Shown in pieces: positions 32,912-46,057 of a stretch of 64,000 nt of DNA. This DNA is from Linnemannia elongata (Eukaryota; Mortierellomycota; Mortierellomycetes; Mortierellales; Mortierellaceae). Every line of letters begins with the position of its first letter. Positions within the stretch are counted from its first letter, which is position 1. The notes under the pieces are model-generated. The model searched no databases. It saw only the letters and a program-made list of their open reading frames with translations, and had not been told where the DNA came from. Made by a program: the position numbers and the translations under genes. The stretch spans positions 248,001-312,000 of the forward strand of contig JAXBDG010000001.1 of the NCBI GenBank assembly GCA_036320915.1, written 5' to 3'.

Positions 32912-35900
32912 TCAGAGATAGTCCTCTGTAGGATAAACTTTACGGAGTTCCTTGTTCATAACATAGTGGCCATGCTTGTTATCCCACGCCTCAAAGTACT
33001 GCCCCACCGCCTCAATGTCCAACGGACCCAGTTCTGAAAACTGGATATTGTAAACCGAGAAGGTCATATTCGACAGGACTGATGGCGTTCCTCCTGGTGC
33101 TGGTGTGATTGTTCCTGAAGTTGTGCCAGTTGATGGCAGTGGTGCTGGAGTGGTCGATGTAGGTACTGGCTCTGAAGTTGTGCTTGTAGCTGGATCGACC
33201 ACCGCAGTGTCAGGATTCACTGCGCCTGTCGTGTCCTCGGCTGTGGCTGGTGACTGAAGGGTGTCTGAAGATCCCAAGTCCAACCCTCCAGCAACAACAT
33301 CTACGTCAGAACCAGCAGCAGTTGCGGAAGCGTCGGTGTTGCCTCCATCGGCAGGAACAGACACAACCGTGGCACCAGCAGCTGTGAGAATAGCAGCCAA
33401 GTCCAAAGGAATTTGACCCGCCGCTGATCCATCCGCAAGTGACGACGATCCTGCATCCGCACCTCCGCCACCGCTTTGCCTGTACTCTCGGAAAAGGACC
33501 TGAATATTCTCCTGCGCAACATAACGCTTCGATCCGTCACTCAGCAACGCATTGTAAAACGGTTGGTGGCGTCCATGTGGCAAAAGATCAATCCCCATCG
33601 ACCGGATCCATCCTTCCTCAGCCTCGCATTCTAATATGGTGAAAAGAATAACGAAAGAAGTAATATTAGTGGCGCACTCAAGAGGATTGGTGTATCACGA
33701 TCAGCAGCATATCGTGCCATATCAGTATAACTTACTGAGGTCGTAGCCGTAGATGACGCCAGTATAGCGATAAATGAGATGCCGAAACACCTCTCCAACA
33801 TAATACTCGGGCTCTGGTCGTCGTCGCTCCTCCCCTCCAAACATAGACGCGACTCGCATAGGCGGCCGAACACCATTCTCGTCCTCCTCCGACGGCACTC
33901 CAGAGTTCATAGAAGAACTGGACCCATTCTGCTGTTCCCCAGAGATGGAGTTTTGGCGAAGATATTGATGATGCGCATGCGACACGTGGTTGTCCATCGT
34001 CGGAGAAGACGCCGACGCCGTCGTTGGACTCGCTGACGATCCTGGTACTTCTGAAGCAGGGACAGAACCCCGTCTCTGTCCAGAATGACTTGTCGATGTA
34101 GTCAAAGTCTCCACAGAAGAAGACAGCCGCGGTAGATCAGGCGATAAGGAAGCCGAAGAAGTCGCAAGGGGTGAATAATTCGAAGCAGCAGCAGTAACTT
34201 TAGGTCGTCGTCTCCTCCGGATCTCTCCTACTTCGCCCGCCTCATCCGCCATCTCCAATTCACGAACGTGGGCCCTCAAGATCTTGATCGTCTCCTGTGT
34301 TGAAGAAGCGTAATGGCTCGCAGATCCAGCCGCGGTCTGCAAACCACCTCGTCCTCGAACATATGTATGGTGCGGCCTCTGTTGTTGCTGTTGAGTCGGA
34401 GACGCCGAAGTATTCCTTCCAGCCATACGACGGTGATCCGACAACTCCATGTCCTCAATCGCCGTCCTGACAAACCCAACATCTTCTGGCCAAAAGTTGC
34501 CCAGATACTTTAGCCATAGTACATACAAACCCCATCTAAACCACAAACACAAAAGAAAATATTGCAATATAAATGTTGTGAGCATGCAATTAATTTCTGC
34601 CATAGTTTCGAAGGTGAAAACAACAACGACAACAGAACAATTGTAAGCAAACAATATTGCCCATCCTATTGACTTACTCTTCAATAGGATGCAACGCCAA
34701 TAGCTGCGTGATTCCAGAGTAAAGACTTGTCTGATGATCAGATCCTATCCTACAAACGGGAAAACAGACAAACAGTAAATGAGGGTGGGTAAACCTAGGA
34801 GGAGCATCCAGCCAATTGTAACACAAGGAAAGCCAACGCGAGTTGAGCTAGTCGAATCGCGAAAACAAAAGTTCTTACCTTCCAGCGCCTCCAGTCTGCT
34901 CAACAGCGAGAATAATATTCCTCAGACACCTCAAAAAGATCTCCAGCGGAGGCGTAGGCAAATCTCGATAGATATTCATAGGTCGAGGAATGTTCAAACT
35001 CGTAAAGTAATCCTCATACTCGTCCATTGATAACAGGCGATGGGGTGGGTGAAAGAGATCTAAAAAGTACGTCGGTGGCGCCGGTGGTCCTGCTCCATCG
35101 TGACCTCCCAATAACGGTGATCCGTGATGTCCTCCTGCTCCTAGGACGAGAGGACGATAGCGAAGCATAAAGTGCTGAGGAAAGCCCATTAACTCGACTC
35201 CATGAACGCCAACGCGCTCTGCCAACTCTGCAAAGACAATGCACAACGAGATGGGGATGCCGACCTTGCGCGTCAAGACCTTGTCGATAAAACTGTTGAA
35301 CGGGTCATAGTAGTTCTCGGTGTTGCCCTTGAAGCCTTTTTCGCGCGTAAAGAACCGGACCAGGTCCTTCATTCGATCCACTTGGGCATCGTAATGCCTC
35401 TGATAATGTTCGTTTGTCTCGTCAACGCGCTCCTGCATCCTGTCTGATGACATTGGCCATCTGCCCGACGAGGAGGACGAACTATCCAGTAATGACCCTG
35501 GGCTATATCGATCAATTCCTGTCTGATAGTTGTTGCTGCCGACATACACTGTCGGTACCGTCGTCGTCGCTGACCGAGAATCTGACCCATCCAATCCATC
35601 CTCCCCATACGCCAAAGAACCAGTAGAGCCCAATGCTACTGAAGCAGATCCTCGACCATGAATAGGCGACACCGCCAAGAACTCATCCGCAAGCTCCTGA
35701 AATTGTCGATCCAAATCCGTCAACTCCATGGTCTGATCCGAGAACATGGCCATCAACCCACACCCCTGCCAGACCGGGAAACTCTGGTGCCCCGATCGAT
35801 ACCCTCGCCACTGGTCCAGCACCCACCCCCTCTGCAATCTTTTCAGAGTCTTTTGCGCATAATAAGTCCTTGATAGGTCCTTGGCTTCTCCATTCCGCCC

Positions 35901-36660
35901 ATGGATAATATTTTCGAGAACATCCCTTGCATGCGCCATCCCGATCCCGGCAATCCCATCCATATGCCGCATTCGATTCCTAGAATCCTCCACCATCTCG
36001 TCTAATAACATCCGAACAATATGGTCCTTCTCGTAACGCTCCCGAAAGACCTCCTTCCAACTGTCAAGTTCGTAGGGCGGGCGGGAAGTCGAGTACCATT
36101 GACTGGGCTGATGCATGTCGGGCAATATCTCGAGTGGGGACGGATATTTGGAGGACGAAGATGTTGTCGGCGAACCTATGCGGGTATTGCTATAGTAATC
36201 GTCCTGACTGTTGTTGTTGTTGTTGTTATGGAGCGACATTCCGTTGAGAGAGCGATGAATTCCATGGTGTTGGTGCTGGTCGTGGTCATCATAATACGAC
36301 GAGAAGGGAGGTGGTGGCGGCCAGGTCCTCCAACGTTCTAGACAGAGTTGTTGCCAGAGACTGTTCTTCTCCGACAGTTTGTTCCATGCCCTACAGGTCT
36401 TTGATGCATTCGCGAGATCTGTTCATGTGCATGGGTGAAGGAAAAAAAAAAACCTTGAGGTTAGTTTTTTTATAGCTCATTCCCTTCTGGCAACTCTGTT
36501 CAAACAAAAACAAAAGTAGACACGAAAAGGTCATGACAAAGGTACCCTTGGCGGAGAGATGCTGAAAGACTTCGTAGATGCAGTCGTCAGGGAGGACGGG
36601 CAGGGTGGTTGTTGCCGTCAAGGAGGCAGCAGTAATAGCAGCAGTTGCTGGTTCTGTCAT
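32912..36660 (-). CDS. FBXO21-like F-box protein with SirB1/transglutaminase-like and YccV domains
   Basis: Five exons: 36660-36546, 36418-34879, 34749-34678, 34535-33736 and 33630-32912. They total 3246 nt, or 1081 residues. All junctions fall inside conserved text, for example YTGVIYGYDL|KCEAEEGWIRS. The F-box is at about 21-80 (LPDDCIYEVFQHLSAKG joined to DLANASKTCRAW). The SirB1-like transglutaminase-fold region follows, with DPFNSFIDKVLTRKVGIPIS and then HGVELMGFPQHFMLRY at about 410-465. The C-terminal YccV/hemimethylated-DNA-binding-like domain starts at about 820 (VGEVFRHLIYRYTGVIYGYD, GWIRSMGIDLLPHGRHQPFY, SDGSKRYVAQENI). It is interrupted by a Ser/Thr/Ala/Pro insert (about 896-1027) before resuming with YFEAWDNKHGHYVMNKELRK. 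By analogy with FBXO21 it is probably the substrate receptor of an SCF ubiquitin ligase. Confidence 0.92.
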
Positions 36661-37615
36661 CTTTGGATATGTGTGAAAATTGTTGGGAGGAGGAAATGGA
36701 GAAAAAAAAAAAAAAAAAAAGAGACGTGTGCGTGCGTTTGTCTGCAGATTGGGGTTTAGGACAAGGGTTGTTTGCGTCAATTCCAAGGGAGCTTTGGAGA
36801 TAACTCTTCCCTTCCTTTTTTTTTCTTTTTTTCTTTGTTCTTGTGGCACCTGGGCTTAGAGAGAGGGCGACAGGCCGATGATGGCTGTGTCTATGTGTGC
36901 GCAGCTGAAGGCGGAGAAGGAGACCAGGCTGGATTGAATGAAGGTAGATAAAAAGGAGAAGAACAAAAAAGAAGAAAAAGAAGAGTTGCTGTTTGTCATC
37001 AACATCAACATACAAGAAGGCGGTGACTGTCGCCGCATCTCAATTTTTTTTTTTTTTTTTTTTTTTCGCACGTCCATACCCATTGGGCATTGGTCAAAAT
37101 GTTAGAGGATTTTCAAAGGTAAGTAATAAAACAACGATTTTTTATTGTTGGGGGCCATCGCGTGGGGATGATGTGTGGGGTAGATGTGCTTGTGTATCTG
37201 TGTGTGTGGAGGATATCCAAAGTATGGGTTTTGGTCGACTTTTTTCTTTTTCGTTCTCTATCGAAACAGATGCAAAGAGAAAAACACTAAAAAAACATGA
37301 AGAAAACAAAAGAGGAAAAAACAAATGAAAAAATAAAAACAAACAATGGTTCGTGCAATTAATGATTAAATGCACTACTGGGAGGGGGAGGGGGGGATAG
37401 GTCGAGAAGAAGGAATGAAGAAAGGAAAGGAATATACAACAGGACGCGGAAAGGGATGTGTGTATGGATGTGAATGGTAGACATAACAAATGAAAAAAGG
37501 GAATAACTAATACAGGAGAATGAATGAGTAATGGGGCATGGCATGCCTGGGGATAGTACAACAGACAGAAGAAATGAAACAAGAACAAAAGTAAAGAAGT
37601 GGAGGAATAAGAATG
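36661..37615. other. Intergenic
   Basis: Upstream region of the FBXO21-like gene and 3' flank of the homeobox gene. Contains several homopolymers (36702-36720 A; 37044-37066 T). No supported gene. Confidence 0.45.
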
Positions 37616-37620
37616 AGGAC

Positions 37621-40600
37621 TTAGTAGCCACCAAAGGTGCTGTCCTCACCATCAGTCTGCTGGCCTTCCAGATCACTCATGGAGACGAACGAGGCCTGCT
37701 CGGGCATCATCCCATAGTATCCGGAATTGAACTCGTATCCAGCATCCGATCCATCCTCAGACAACGTCAGTTGGAAACCCTGGCCTGCATGCATCTGGCC
37801 AGCTCCACCGTACATCATCCCAGCTCCGAATCCCGCTGGCACAAACGACGCGTTCATCTGAGCAGAGGTGGACACAACAGCCTGTGCCAAAAACTCGTTA
37901 AACTGCGACGTCAGGCCCATGGGATTTTCATTCTCCTTGGTCTCGGTTCCGAAATCGTTCTGCAAGGTCGCTGTGTCCTTGCCGCCCCTCTCCTGCTCAT
38001 CCTCGCTGTGGACAACCGTCGTCGACTCGGTTCCTGATCCGCCATTCTCGGTAGAATCGCTCAGCGTCGTGATCGTCACCTTGGGCATAATGCTCGCCGT
38101 CGCAATCATCGAGGGAGCCAATGTGGTGCTGATGGGTGCCGACGTCAACGTCGAAGAAGTCACCACACCGGTCGTCAACGCAGCCATGCTGGTTCCAAGG
38201 GCCTCAGCTGCCGTCGCGGGCGCAGATGTAGTGGCCGAAGTAGCCGCTGTAGAACCCTCTGCGGTCGAAGCAGGAACGGTGGTGGCAGGAGCCGAACCGG
38301 CCTCTGAGTTAGCGCCAGTGGCATCCGAGGCAGCCGATGTGGCTGCAGCAGCAACAGCAGCAGCAGTCGCGGCTGAGGTGCCCAAGAGTCCTGCAGGGTT
38401 GGCCGCCGCCTCATTACCGGTGGTCGAGTACATGGACAAAGGCGACGAATGGTATGGGGCCGAGTTGAGTCCAGTGGTCAAAAAGTTAGTGATCGCTGGG
38501 GTGGGCATACTGGCCGTTCTCCTAGACTTGAGTCGTGGGTGCTGGATGCCATCGGCGCCCAAATCCAACAACGCGCTCGTGGTTGACGTGAACTGGGTTC
38601 CGAACCCATTAACGCTATCGTAGAGATCCTCGCCAATGTCCGAACCCTCTCCACCGGAATCAAGCCCATCGTTGCTCATGTTCAGGAACGAACCAGCCGT
38701 CAAGGGGTTGGCGAATCGTCTGTCGTACTGGGTGGGGTCCACAAACTGGGCGATCTGGGGGATCGGGGCGGTGTAGGCGTGGAACTGGGCGGGGAAGTGC
38801 GTTTCCCGGTACTGGGTAATGGCCTGGAGGGGAGGGTAAGCGATGGTCAGACTCATGACCTGCATCTTCAGTGCCGACGAAAGGCCGTGGATGGTATGGC
38901 GCATCACCAGCGTTGCCTGCTTGGCCTCTGTGAAATCACTGCACTTTTTCCAGTCGCGCTGCTGATCCTCCGAGACGGTTTCCATGAAGAACTGAGGGGT
39001 CTCAATCAGATCAAAGTCGACCTGAGAGTACATGGGGTCGACCTCGTAGTACTCGATACGGGAAATGCTGCTCAAAGGGAAGGTCATCTTGAAACGAGCA
39101 GCGTGGTCGATGATCTGCCAGGTCATGATCCTGGTGGTGGGGCAGTAGAAGCAGCTCAAGTCTGTGTTGGAGGTCGACATTCTTCTCCATGTTCCGATGG
39201 CCAGGTTGTCGCAGTTGAATGTGGGCATTGTTGGGATCTGCGAGGCTGTGGGGACCATGCCGGCGCCAAACATCATATCAGACGAGGTGATTCCTTCAGG
39301 GAGACCATCTGCTCCGACAGCTCCAGGGAAGTGCAGTGGCTTTGGAACAGCACCTGCTGAGAGAGGACCATTGGCTCCGTCTATAAAAAAAAATACACGA
39401 GTGCGACATGCACGAATACGAAAGTAATAATGCCATACAACCATTGGTCAGTTTGTGTGCAATGTAGATACTGATGTACTGCACTCTGTATGCCTCTCCT
39501 TTCATCCTCCCTTTCCTCACCCCCGAACCCCCTTGTTCATCATGCAAGTTGTGGTTTTATCAACAACAACAAAAGAGAGGGAAGAAAAAAATCCTGCGAA
39601 AAATGAAACTTACCAAAGGATCGTTTTACTCCACGGGCAGCGGCACCCATGGCTTGAGGAACATTGGGTCGGAAGGCAAAGCCTGGATGTCCGGGTTGTT
39701 GCATGCCGAAAGGCGGTTGTCCATTCCACAGACCGGGTCCTCCGGCGCCAGGAACATTGATACCCAAGCCAGTCTGGGCCATCCTTGCCTGGACAGCACT
39801 TGAGCGAGCTGCATCATAGCTGTTGGCACGGGCTAAAGGAGCGCGGGCAAGGGCTGCTGGGTGAAGGTGGCCGCCCATAGGGAAGGGCTTGACGCCTGCG
39901 CCTGGGGGAGCGTTGAAGGCATAGAGGGGCTGGGGGGGAATGCCGGCAGCGGCACAATTGCTCAAGTATTGGGCCTTCATGGCCTCCTGCTGGACGAGCT
40001 CGGTCCGCTTTTGAGCCTGCTTGACCTTGGCTCGTCTGTTCTGGAACCAAATCTGGATAGACCGCTCGGACATTTTGACCTTCTTGGCCAGGATCTCACG
40101 GACCTTGGAGTTGGGCGACTGGTTGGTCAGGAAGGTATCTTCAAGGATAGCAAGCTGCTCGGCCGAGGCCCTCGTCCTCTTCTTGGAGGTGGTGCTCGTT
40201 GGAGAGGAGGCAGACAGGGACGGTGACGAGGACGGATCGCCATTGGGAGAGTTTTGAGACATGTCCAGTTGGTGAAGCTTTGGGTGAGGTATAAGGACCG
40301 TGGGGTGGTTGCCTGGTGAAGGGGATGGGGTAGGTGGGCTGGGGGTCTCAAAGTTAGCAAACTGGCGCTGCTGTTGCTGGTATGGGTGCTGAAGTTGGTG
40401 GTGCTGCTGCTGTTGCTGCTGCTGGAGTTGCTTGTGTTGTAATTGGTGCTGAAGCAATAATTGTTGTTGTTGTTGGTGCTGCTGCTGCTGTTGCTGGTGT
40501 TGCTGTTGTTGTTGTTGCTGCTGTTGCTGCTGCTGTGATTGTTGTTGTTGTGGGTGGTGCATTGTGCTGTTGTTGGTATTGTTTGGGTTGGAAGGGTTAA

Positions 40601-40706
40601 CTTGGTGGAGTTCGGGCTTTTTTATAGAAGGGCCGGAAGGCAAACGCTGCTGATTATATTGGTTGGGAAGATGGTGTTGCTGAGGTTGTTGGTTGAAGGT
40701 GAGCAT
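37621..40706 (-). CDS. Homeobox transcription factor with fungal C-terminal domain
   Basis: Two coding exons, 40706-39614 and 39380-37621, with a 233-bp intron. They total 2853 nt, or 950 residues, from the first in-frame ATG (MLTFNQQPQQHH). The N-terminus has long Gln/His tracts. The homeodomain (about 174-233) begins KKRTRASAEQLAILEDTF and holds the recognition helix SERSIQIWFQNRRAKVKQ. After the intron a conserved domain begins near residue 405 with NLAIGTWRRMSTSNTDLSCF, FKMTFPLSSISRIEYYEVDP and FDLIETPQFFMETV. It resembles the region downstream of the homeodomain in fungal factors such as S. pombe Phx1 and Yarrowia Hoy1. The rest is Ala/Thr/Ser-rich. Role inferred: DNA-binding regulator of growth or development. 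The frame is open without an ATG to 40865, ahead of which lies a likely 5' untranslated exon. Confidence 0.9.
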
Positions 40707-40843
40707 TGCGTTGTGTGACGGATAGACTGGGAAGGAAGTCGAGTAGACGGAAGTGGCCGACTGCACCTGGACTGGGAAAGGATGTTTTTTGAAGGGACGA
40801 CGACGACGACGATGGTCTGGGTGCTGGATAGGATTGTACTTGG

Positions 40844-40855
40844 CTACACTTTCAT
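40844..40855 (-). promoter_or_regulatory. Candidate upstream ORF (Met-Lys-Val-stop)
   Basis: ATG AAA GTG TAG lies 138 bp upstream of the homeobox start codon. It is the first ATG in the transcript if the 5' exon begins at the acceptor at 40905. It would be translated before the main frame and could lower its expression. This depends on the mature leader having the inferred structure. Confidence 0.4.
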
Positions 40856-40904
40856 ACAAGGTCAAGAAATGGTAGCAGGGTTCCTAGGATGATAGATCGG
40901 GGTC

Positions 40905-41421
40905 CTGTAGAAAAAAAGAAGAGATAAGAAAGAGGAGCTGGGTTAGTTTTCGTTTTCAATGAGTCTTAAGTGGTTTTTTGTTGTTGTTTGTCCTTCTTTA
41001 TCCACTCTGCTGCCCCGTGTAGCTCTCGACGTTTTGTTCAAGGGCACATACACCACTCAAACGCTATAAGAACCCAAAGAGAAAAGAAAGAAGTCTCTTT
41101 GAAACGAAACAAGTCGGAAAGTAAAAAAGGACACCACGAGAGTAAGGAAGGAGGTCAAAAGAGGGAGCGGTATGGAAAAAAAAGGGCCAAAAAGAGAAAA
41201 GGGAGACAAAGAGTCCTTTTTGACTGGGCTTGAACCCAAGGATGAAAATCAGCCTTTCGCTTTTTTTGCTCCTTGTTCCAAAAGGAAGGGTCCAGTCAAG
41301 ACCAGATCTTGGGGTGATGGCGATGATGGTAGCTGGTGGGGCAAGTAAGTAAGTAAGAGGGGCCAAAGGAGAGAGGGGGTCAAGAGAAAGAAGGAAGAGT
41401 AAGGGTGGAAGGGGGTTGAAG

Positions 41422-41455
<34 letters not shown>

Positions 41456-41998
41456 GGGTTGCGGAAGATATAATGCGTGGGCAGCAGCAGGAGTAGGAAG
41501 GGGAGAGAGAGAGAAAGAGAGAGTAGCACAGTTGTGTCCAAAAGGGGAGAAAGAAGGAAGAGAAGGCATATGTATAGGTTGTGGCGATATCGCATCGGAT
41601 GGGATAAGACCATGCGCATGGGGCATTTTGGCAACAAGGGAAGCAAGCATGGAAATATTGCATCCGCATCGTCTCATGTATCAGATACATTGGAAGGTCC
41701 GTTACAGAACTGGGCAACTTTTTTTTTTCTTTTTGGGGTCTCACACACAACAACCCAGACACACGCAGGGAAGGAGAAGACGTGACAAAGGAAAAGAAAA
41801 AAAATAAAGGAGAAGAAAGAAGACTGGCCGAGAGGGAGAGGGAGAGGGACAGAACTGAAAGAGAAGGGAAAAAAAAGCCGTAGTAGGAGTGTGTATATCC
41901 AGGAACAAGAAACAGGAACGGAGTCGCCGATGGTGCCCCTTCCTTGTCCTATCTCGACTTGGACTTTGACTGAACAGACTCTAATCGATGAAGCTTAC
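40905..41998 (-). other. Probable 5' untranslated intron of the homeobox gene
   Basis: A strong donor (ACGAG|GTAAGC at 41999/41998) and a strong acceptor (TTTTTTTCTACAG| at 40905) bracket about 1.09 kb of non-coding sequence upstream of the gene. No coding exon is visible between or before them. It would be much longer than the coding introns in this window. Inference from splice signals only. Confidence 0.4.
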
Positions 41999-42171
41999 CT
42001 CGTATCAACTGCGGATGGAGGTTAAGAAAGGCGGGTGTATGTCGAAGAGAAGGAGGGAGGAGAAGAGGAGAGTATGTGTGATGAGAGAGAAGGAAGGTGG
42101 GGGGTAGGTGTGGATGAGAGAGAGGTGAAAAGGGATGAGTGGCGGAGAGGAAGAAAAGGAGAGGGGAGACG

Positions 42172-42178
<7 letters not shown>

Positions 42179-42222
<44 letters not shown>
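42179..42222. repeat. (GA)n microsatellite
   Basis: About 22 uninterrupted GA units in a purine-rich stretch. Confidence 0.9.
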
Positions 42223-42230
<8 letters not shown>

Positions 42231-42543
42231 TAGGGTAGGGAAAGGGTAAAGGAATAGGGAATGAGGAAGGTGAAGGGAATCAAAGGCGAAGAATAAAGAA
42301 TAAAGAACGAAGAAAAGAAAAAAAGATGATGAGAAAGAAAAGAAGAAGAGAGAGAAGAAGAGATGAGTTTGTTAGTGAAAAAGAAATCGACCGTTGTTTG
42401 AGAGAAGAGAGAGAGAGAAGAGAGAGCAAAGAGGGAAAGAGGGACAGAGGGACAAAGATAAAAAAAAATAAAAAAAAATAAAACGGAAATCAGCCAAAAG
42501 GGCAGATATGTTATGGACTGGGAAGGGAGTGAGAGAGAGAGAA

Positions 42544-42580
<37 letters not shown>

Positions 42581-43170
42581 AGCAGAGCGGGGTGTGTATT
42601 GGAGGTGTGTGCCTGGCTGTATGAACTGAATCAATGAATGAACGAATGAATGGGGTGAATGAATGAATGCATACATTCAAGCACCCCTCTTCCCTTTCCC
42701 TTTCCTTGCCTTTCCCTGCTTGCCCCTATGCTATATTTGAACCTCTTCTTCTTCTTCTTCTTCTCCTACTGTACCACTGCCCTGCTTGCTTTCTCTCTTT
42801 CCCTTACCCTGCTACCCCCGCTTTTTTTTTTTTTTTTTTTTCTTTTTTCATCTCTCTGTCTCTCTCTCTCTGGCCCTCGTCATAGTCGTATGCCCTATTC
42901 TCTCTGTTTACTCTTCTTCCTCTGCTATGAACAAGATAGAGTTTTTTCTCTCTTTCTGTCGTCTGGCTTGCAGTCTTTGTTTGTTCGTGTCCGCTGGAGT
43001 TGTGGCCAATGGCATGGTCATTCCAGCGCTTTGTTCTTTTTTTTCTTGGAGTCACTACTTCGTTCTATTGTTGTCGTTGCTGTATGGACGGGTCGTATGG
43101 GTCGTATGGGTTGAGTGGTCGTACCGTTGGACACAGGAGTAACAAAAAAAAAAAAAAAAGGAGGAATATC

Positions 43171-43200
43171 GTGCGTGCGTGCGTGCGTGCGTGCGTGCGT
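43171..43200. repeat. (GTGC)n microsatellite
   Basis: Tetranucleotide GTGC repeat, about 7 units, intergenic. Confidence 0.9.
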
Positions 43201-46018
43201 TGCGTGAACTATCCTTATTTCTTTTGGCTGTTAGGTTCCTTTTGAGTCCATGAAGCATATAAGAAGGGAAGCCAGGGCGGAACATGGGGAACGGAGGGTT
43301 GTGGTTGGACCGTTTGAAGGTGACCGACACGGCTTTTGGTTGGTCGTTCTTTTCCCTTCACCCCCTCTTTCTCTTTCTCTTTCTTTTCTTGGTCGTTTTT
43401 TTTTTTTTTTTTTTTTTTTTTTTTGTTAACGTCTCCCAATTGAAAGTCCCTGGCCTCTAGTACACAAAAAAGCACGAAACAGAATGAAACGAAACGAAAC
43501 GAACCGGTGTTTGTCCCTGAGGTTTGACTATAGTCAAAGTCGCACTATGGAGAAGCCATCACTCCTTCAATAGTGCCCCTAAACGCCAGACACCTTGGCA
43601 TCCCCCCACTCTCTTACCTCCCCTAAACTAGACGACACATCATCTTTCCTTAAACAGCGAGGCACAATTCGCAAATCTCTCGTATTCTGAGCCCTTTTTT
43701 TTCGATTTTCATTTCTCCAATTGCTTCATCTTTCTTTAAAAGGACCATCCAGTCATACCATAGGAGAGACAAACGAGGGTGGGAAGTGCAGGAAAAAAAA
43801 AGATAGGGGAGGCGAAGAGGAGCCGTATTAGTAAGAAGAGATAGACTTACGTTTGGTTTCTTTTGTAGATGGTTGGACGGTTGGTGGTTTTGGGTACTCG
43901 GATCAATTGAAATATCTTGGTTTTCGTTTTCTTTTGTTCCAATGGCTGATAAAGGAGTAATATGGTATGAGCCTGCTCGTACTTATTACAACAAAAACAA
44001 TAGACAAAGAGAAGGTCGAAAAAGGGAATGTATGAACTGAAATGGAGAGAAGGAGGAGAAAGGGAATGCAGAAGAGAAAAGGAGGAGAGTGGCGAAAGTG
44101 TGTGTGAGCGTGTCTGTGTGTGTGCAGGTCTCCTTGGTGGTTCGGTTGTTGGTTGAATGAGCGAGTTGAATGAGGAACGTGGCAAAGAGAGGGGGTAGAG
44201 AAGGAGGAGGATTCAAGGGGTTGAGTAAAGTTGGGTTGGTTGGTTGGTGGGTTGAGCTAGGAGTGTGAGAGTGCGTTGAAAAAGGAGCAGGGAAGCAGGA
44301 GTAGGAGGAGGAGTAAAGGAGATGATGCAAAGGAAGAGCTAGTGTAAAGTGTTTGTTGATAGTTGTGGTGCTGGTGGAGATGGCGATGGTGTATCTGTAC
44401 AAGGTGTTATTTAACGCGGGAGTGAAGAAGAAAAAGGAAAAAGAAGAAGAAGAAGTAGACGAGGACGACGAGGTTAAGAAAGGGGGGGAGGGCGCGAAAG
44501 ATGAATGAGGAAAGAAAGGAAGGAAGAGGTGTGTGTGTGTGTGGTAAGAGGGGGGGAAGGGGTGTTGAAGGTGACGACGGCTAAGAGAAGATGGGCAAAC
44601 AGTGTAACAGCGTAATACAAAAAATATTATAATAAAATAATGAAATGAAATGAATAAAAAAGGAGTAGAGAGTATCGGGTTTCGTGTTTGAAGAAGAAGG
44701 AAGGGAAAGGGGGGGGGGGGACGGTGAGAAAAAGAAGTCTGGAAGAGACAGGGTATGCCGACGACAGGAGTGAGAGCGAAGGAGGAGAAAGAAAGAAAGG
44801 AAGGAAGACTATGAACATGGATGGAGGTGGTCAATGGTTAAAAAATGAATTGAATACTATTCAGTAAGAACAATATTATGGTGGGGGTGAGTGAACCTGC
44901 CCGATGCGATAGCGGAAAGGAAGGAGGATGCGGATGCAACCGCATACAGACAAACAGCTCTCTACTGGAGAGATAGAGAGCGAGAGCATAAGAGACAGAG
45001 AGACATCGCAACATGAACAAGCCCATTTATCCTCATCCCATGGCCATATCTCTTACACAGGAGAAAAAAAAAAAGAAAAACAAGCCCAATGCTCCAAGGG
45101 AAAAAAAGGGTCAAAAAAAAAGGCTTTCGTCGTTTACTCTTCCATACATAGGCAGCAAGCGTACGTAATACCATTGCAGCAGTACCCCCCTCTCCAAGTC
45201 AATTCTCAGTCAATCTTCAGTCAATCTTTTTTACCACATTCTCATCGTCCACTGACAAAAGCAGAGTTTCAACTCTCTTCTAGGCTTTCACATCGAACTA
45301 GGAACAACAAACGAAGCGCACTTTTTATTTTTTTTAAGCAAGCAAGAAGGTTTGTTTTTTTTGCGAACAAAGGACGGAAAATAAAAATACAAACTGACTG
45401 AGCACAACAACAACAGAGTTAGAGAGGAGAAAGAAAAAAAACGACAAAGAGTGCACCGCCTCCACGTTCATTTCTCCTGTCCTTTGTCACTCTCCTAGGG
45501 TTTCGATCTCTTTCTCGTTCTCGTTTCTATTTTTTATTTTCCTCCGTGGACCTCTTTTCTCTTTGTTCGTTTGTGTTGCCTTCAAAATGCCAATCATGCC
45601 AATCAATGCGACGCGGGAAACTCTTGTATGTCATGTCGCATCGTAGAATTACAGCATTTACTTACCCCTAGAGTGCGTCGGGTTATTTACTTTGCTTCAT
45701 GCCTGCTTCTCCTTCTTATTCTCTCTCCTCACTTCTCTCTTCACTGTTCGTTCATTTTTTATTTCCCTTGCCTCCCTCCACACCATACAAACACAAGAAC
45801 AAAGAGACGAAGCGCATAAGCCCAAAAGCATACACAAAGGCATGACAACAAAGCAGCGATCGAATCGATCGCCTTCCTTTCTTTTCACTCCAAATTTTTC
45901 TCTCTTTGTCTCTCTCTCTTCCCTCTCTTCCCTTACTTCTCTCTCGGATTCTCGGAGGAAATGCCCCTCCCTCGATCGGTTTGCTTTGGACCCTAAAAAA
46001 AATGTCACCGATCTGCTG

Positions 46019-46024
<6 letters not shown>

Positions 46025-46057
<33 letters not shown>
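46025..46057. repeat. (CTG)11 microsatellite
   Basis: Triplet repeat outside any supported gene. On the minus strand it would code poly-Ser in a frame that shows no other gene features. Confidence 0.9.

Noticed and set aside
42005..42676. 223-codon minus frame
   Set aside because: Product of GA/CT microsatellites; no features of a gene.
43986..44834. 282-codon minus frame
   Set aside because: Composition is almost entirely Ser, Pro, Phe, Leu and Thr from CT-rich DNA; no domain or splice context.
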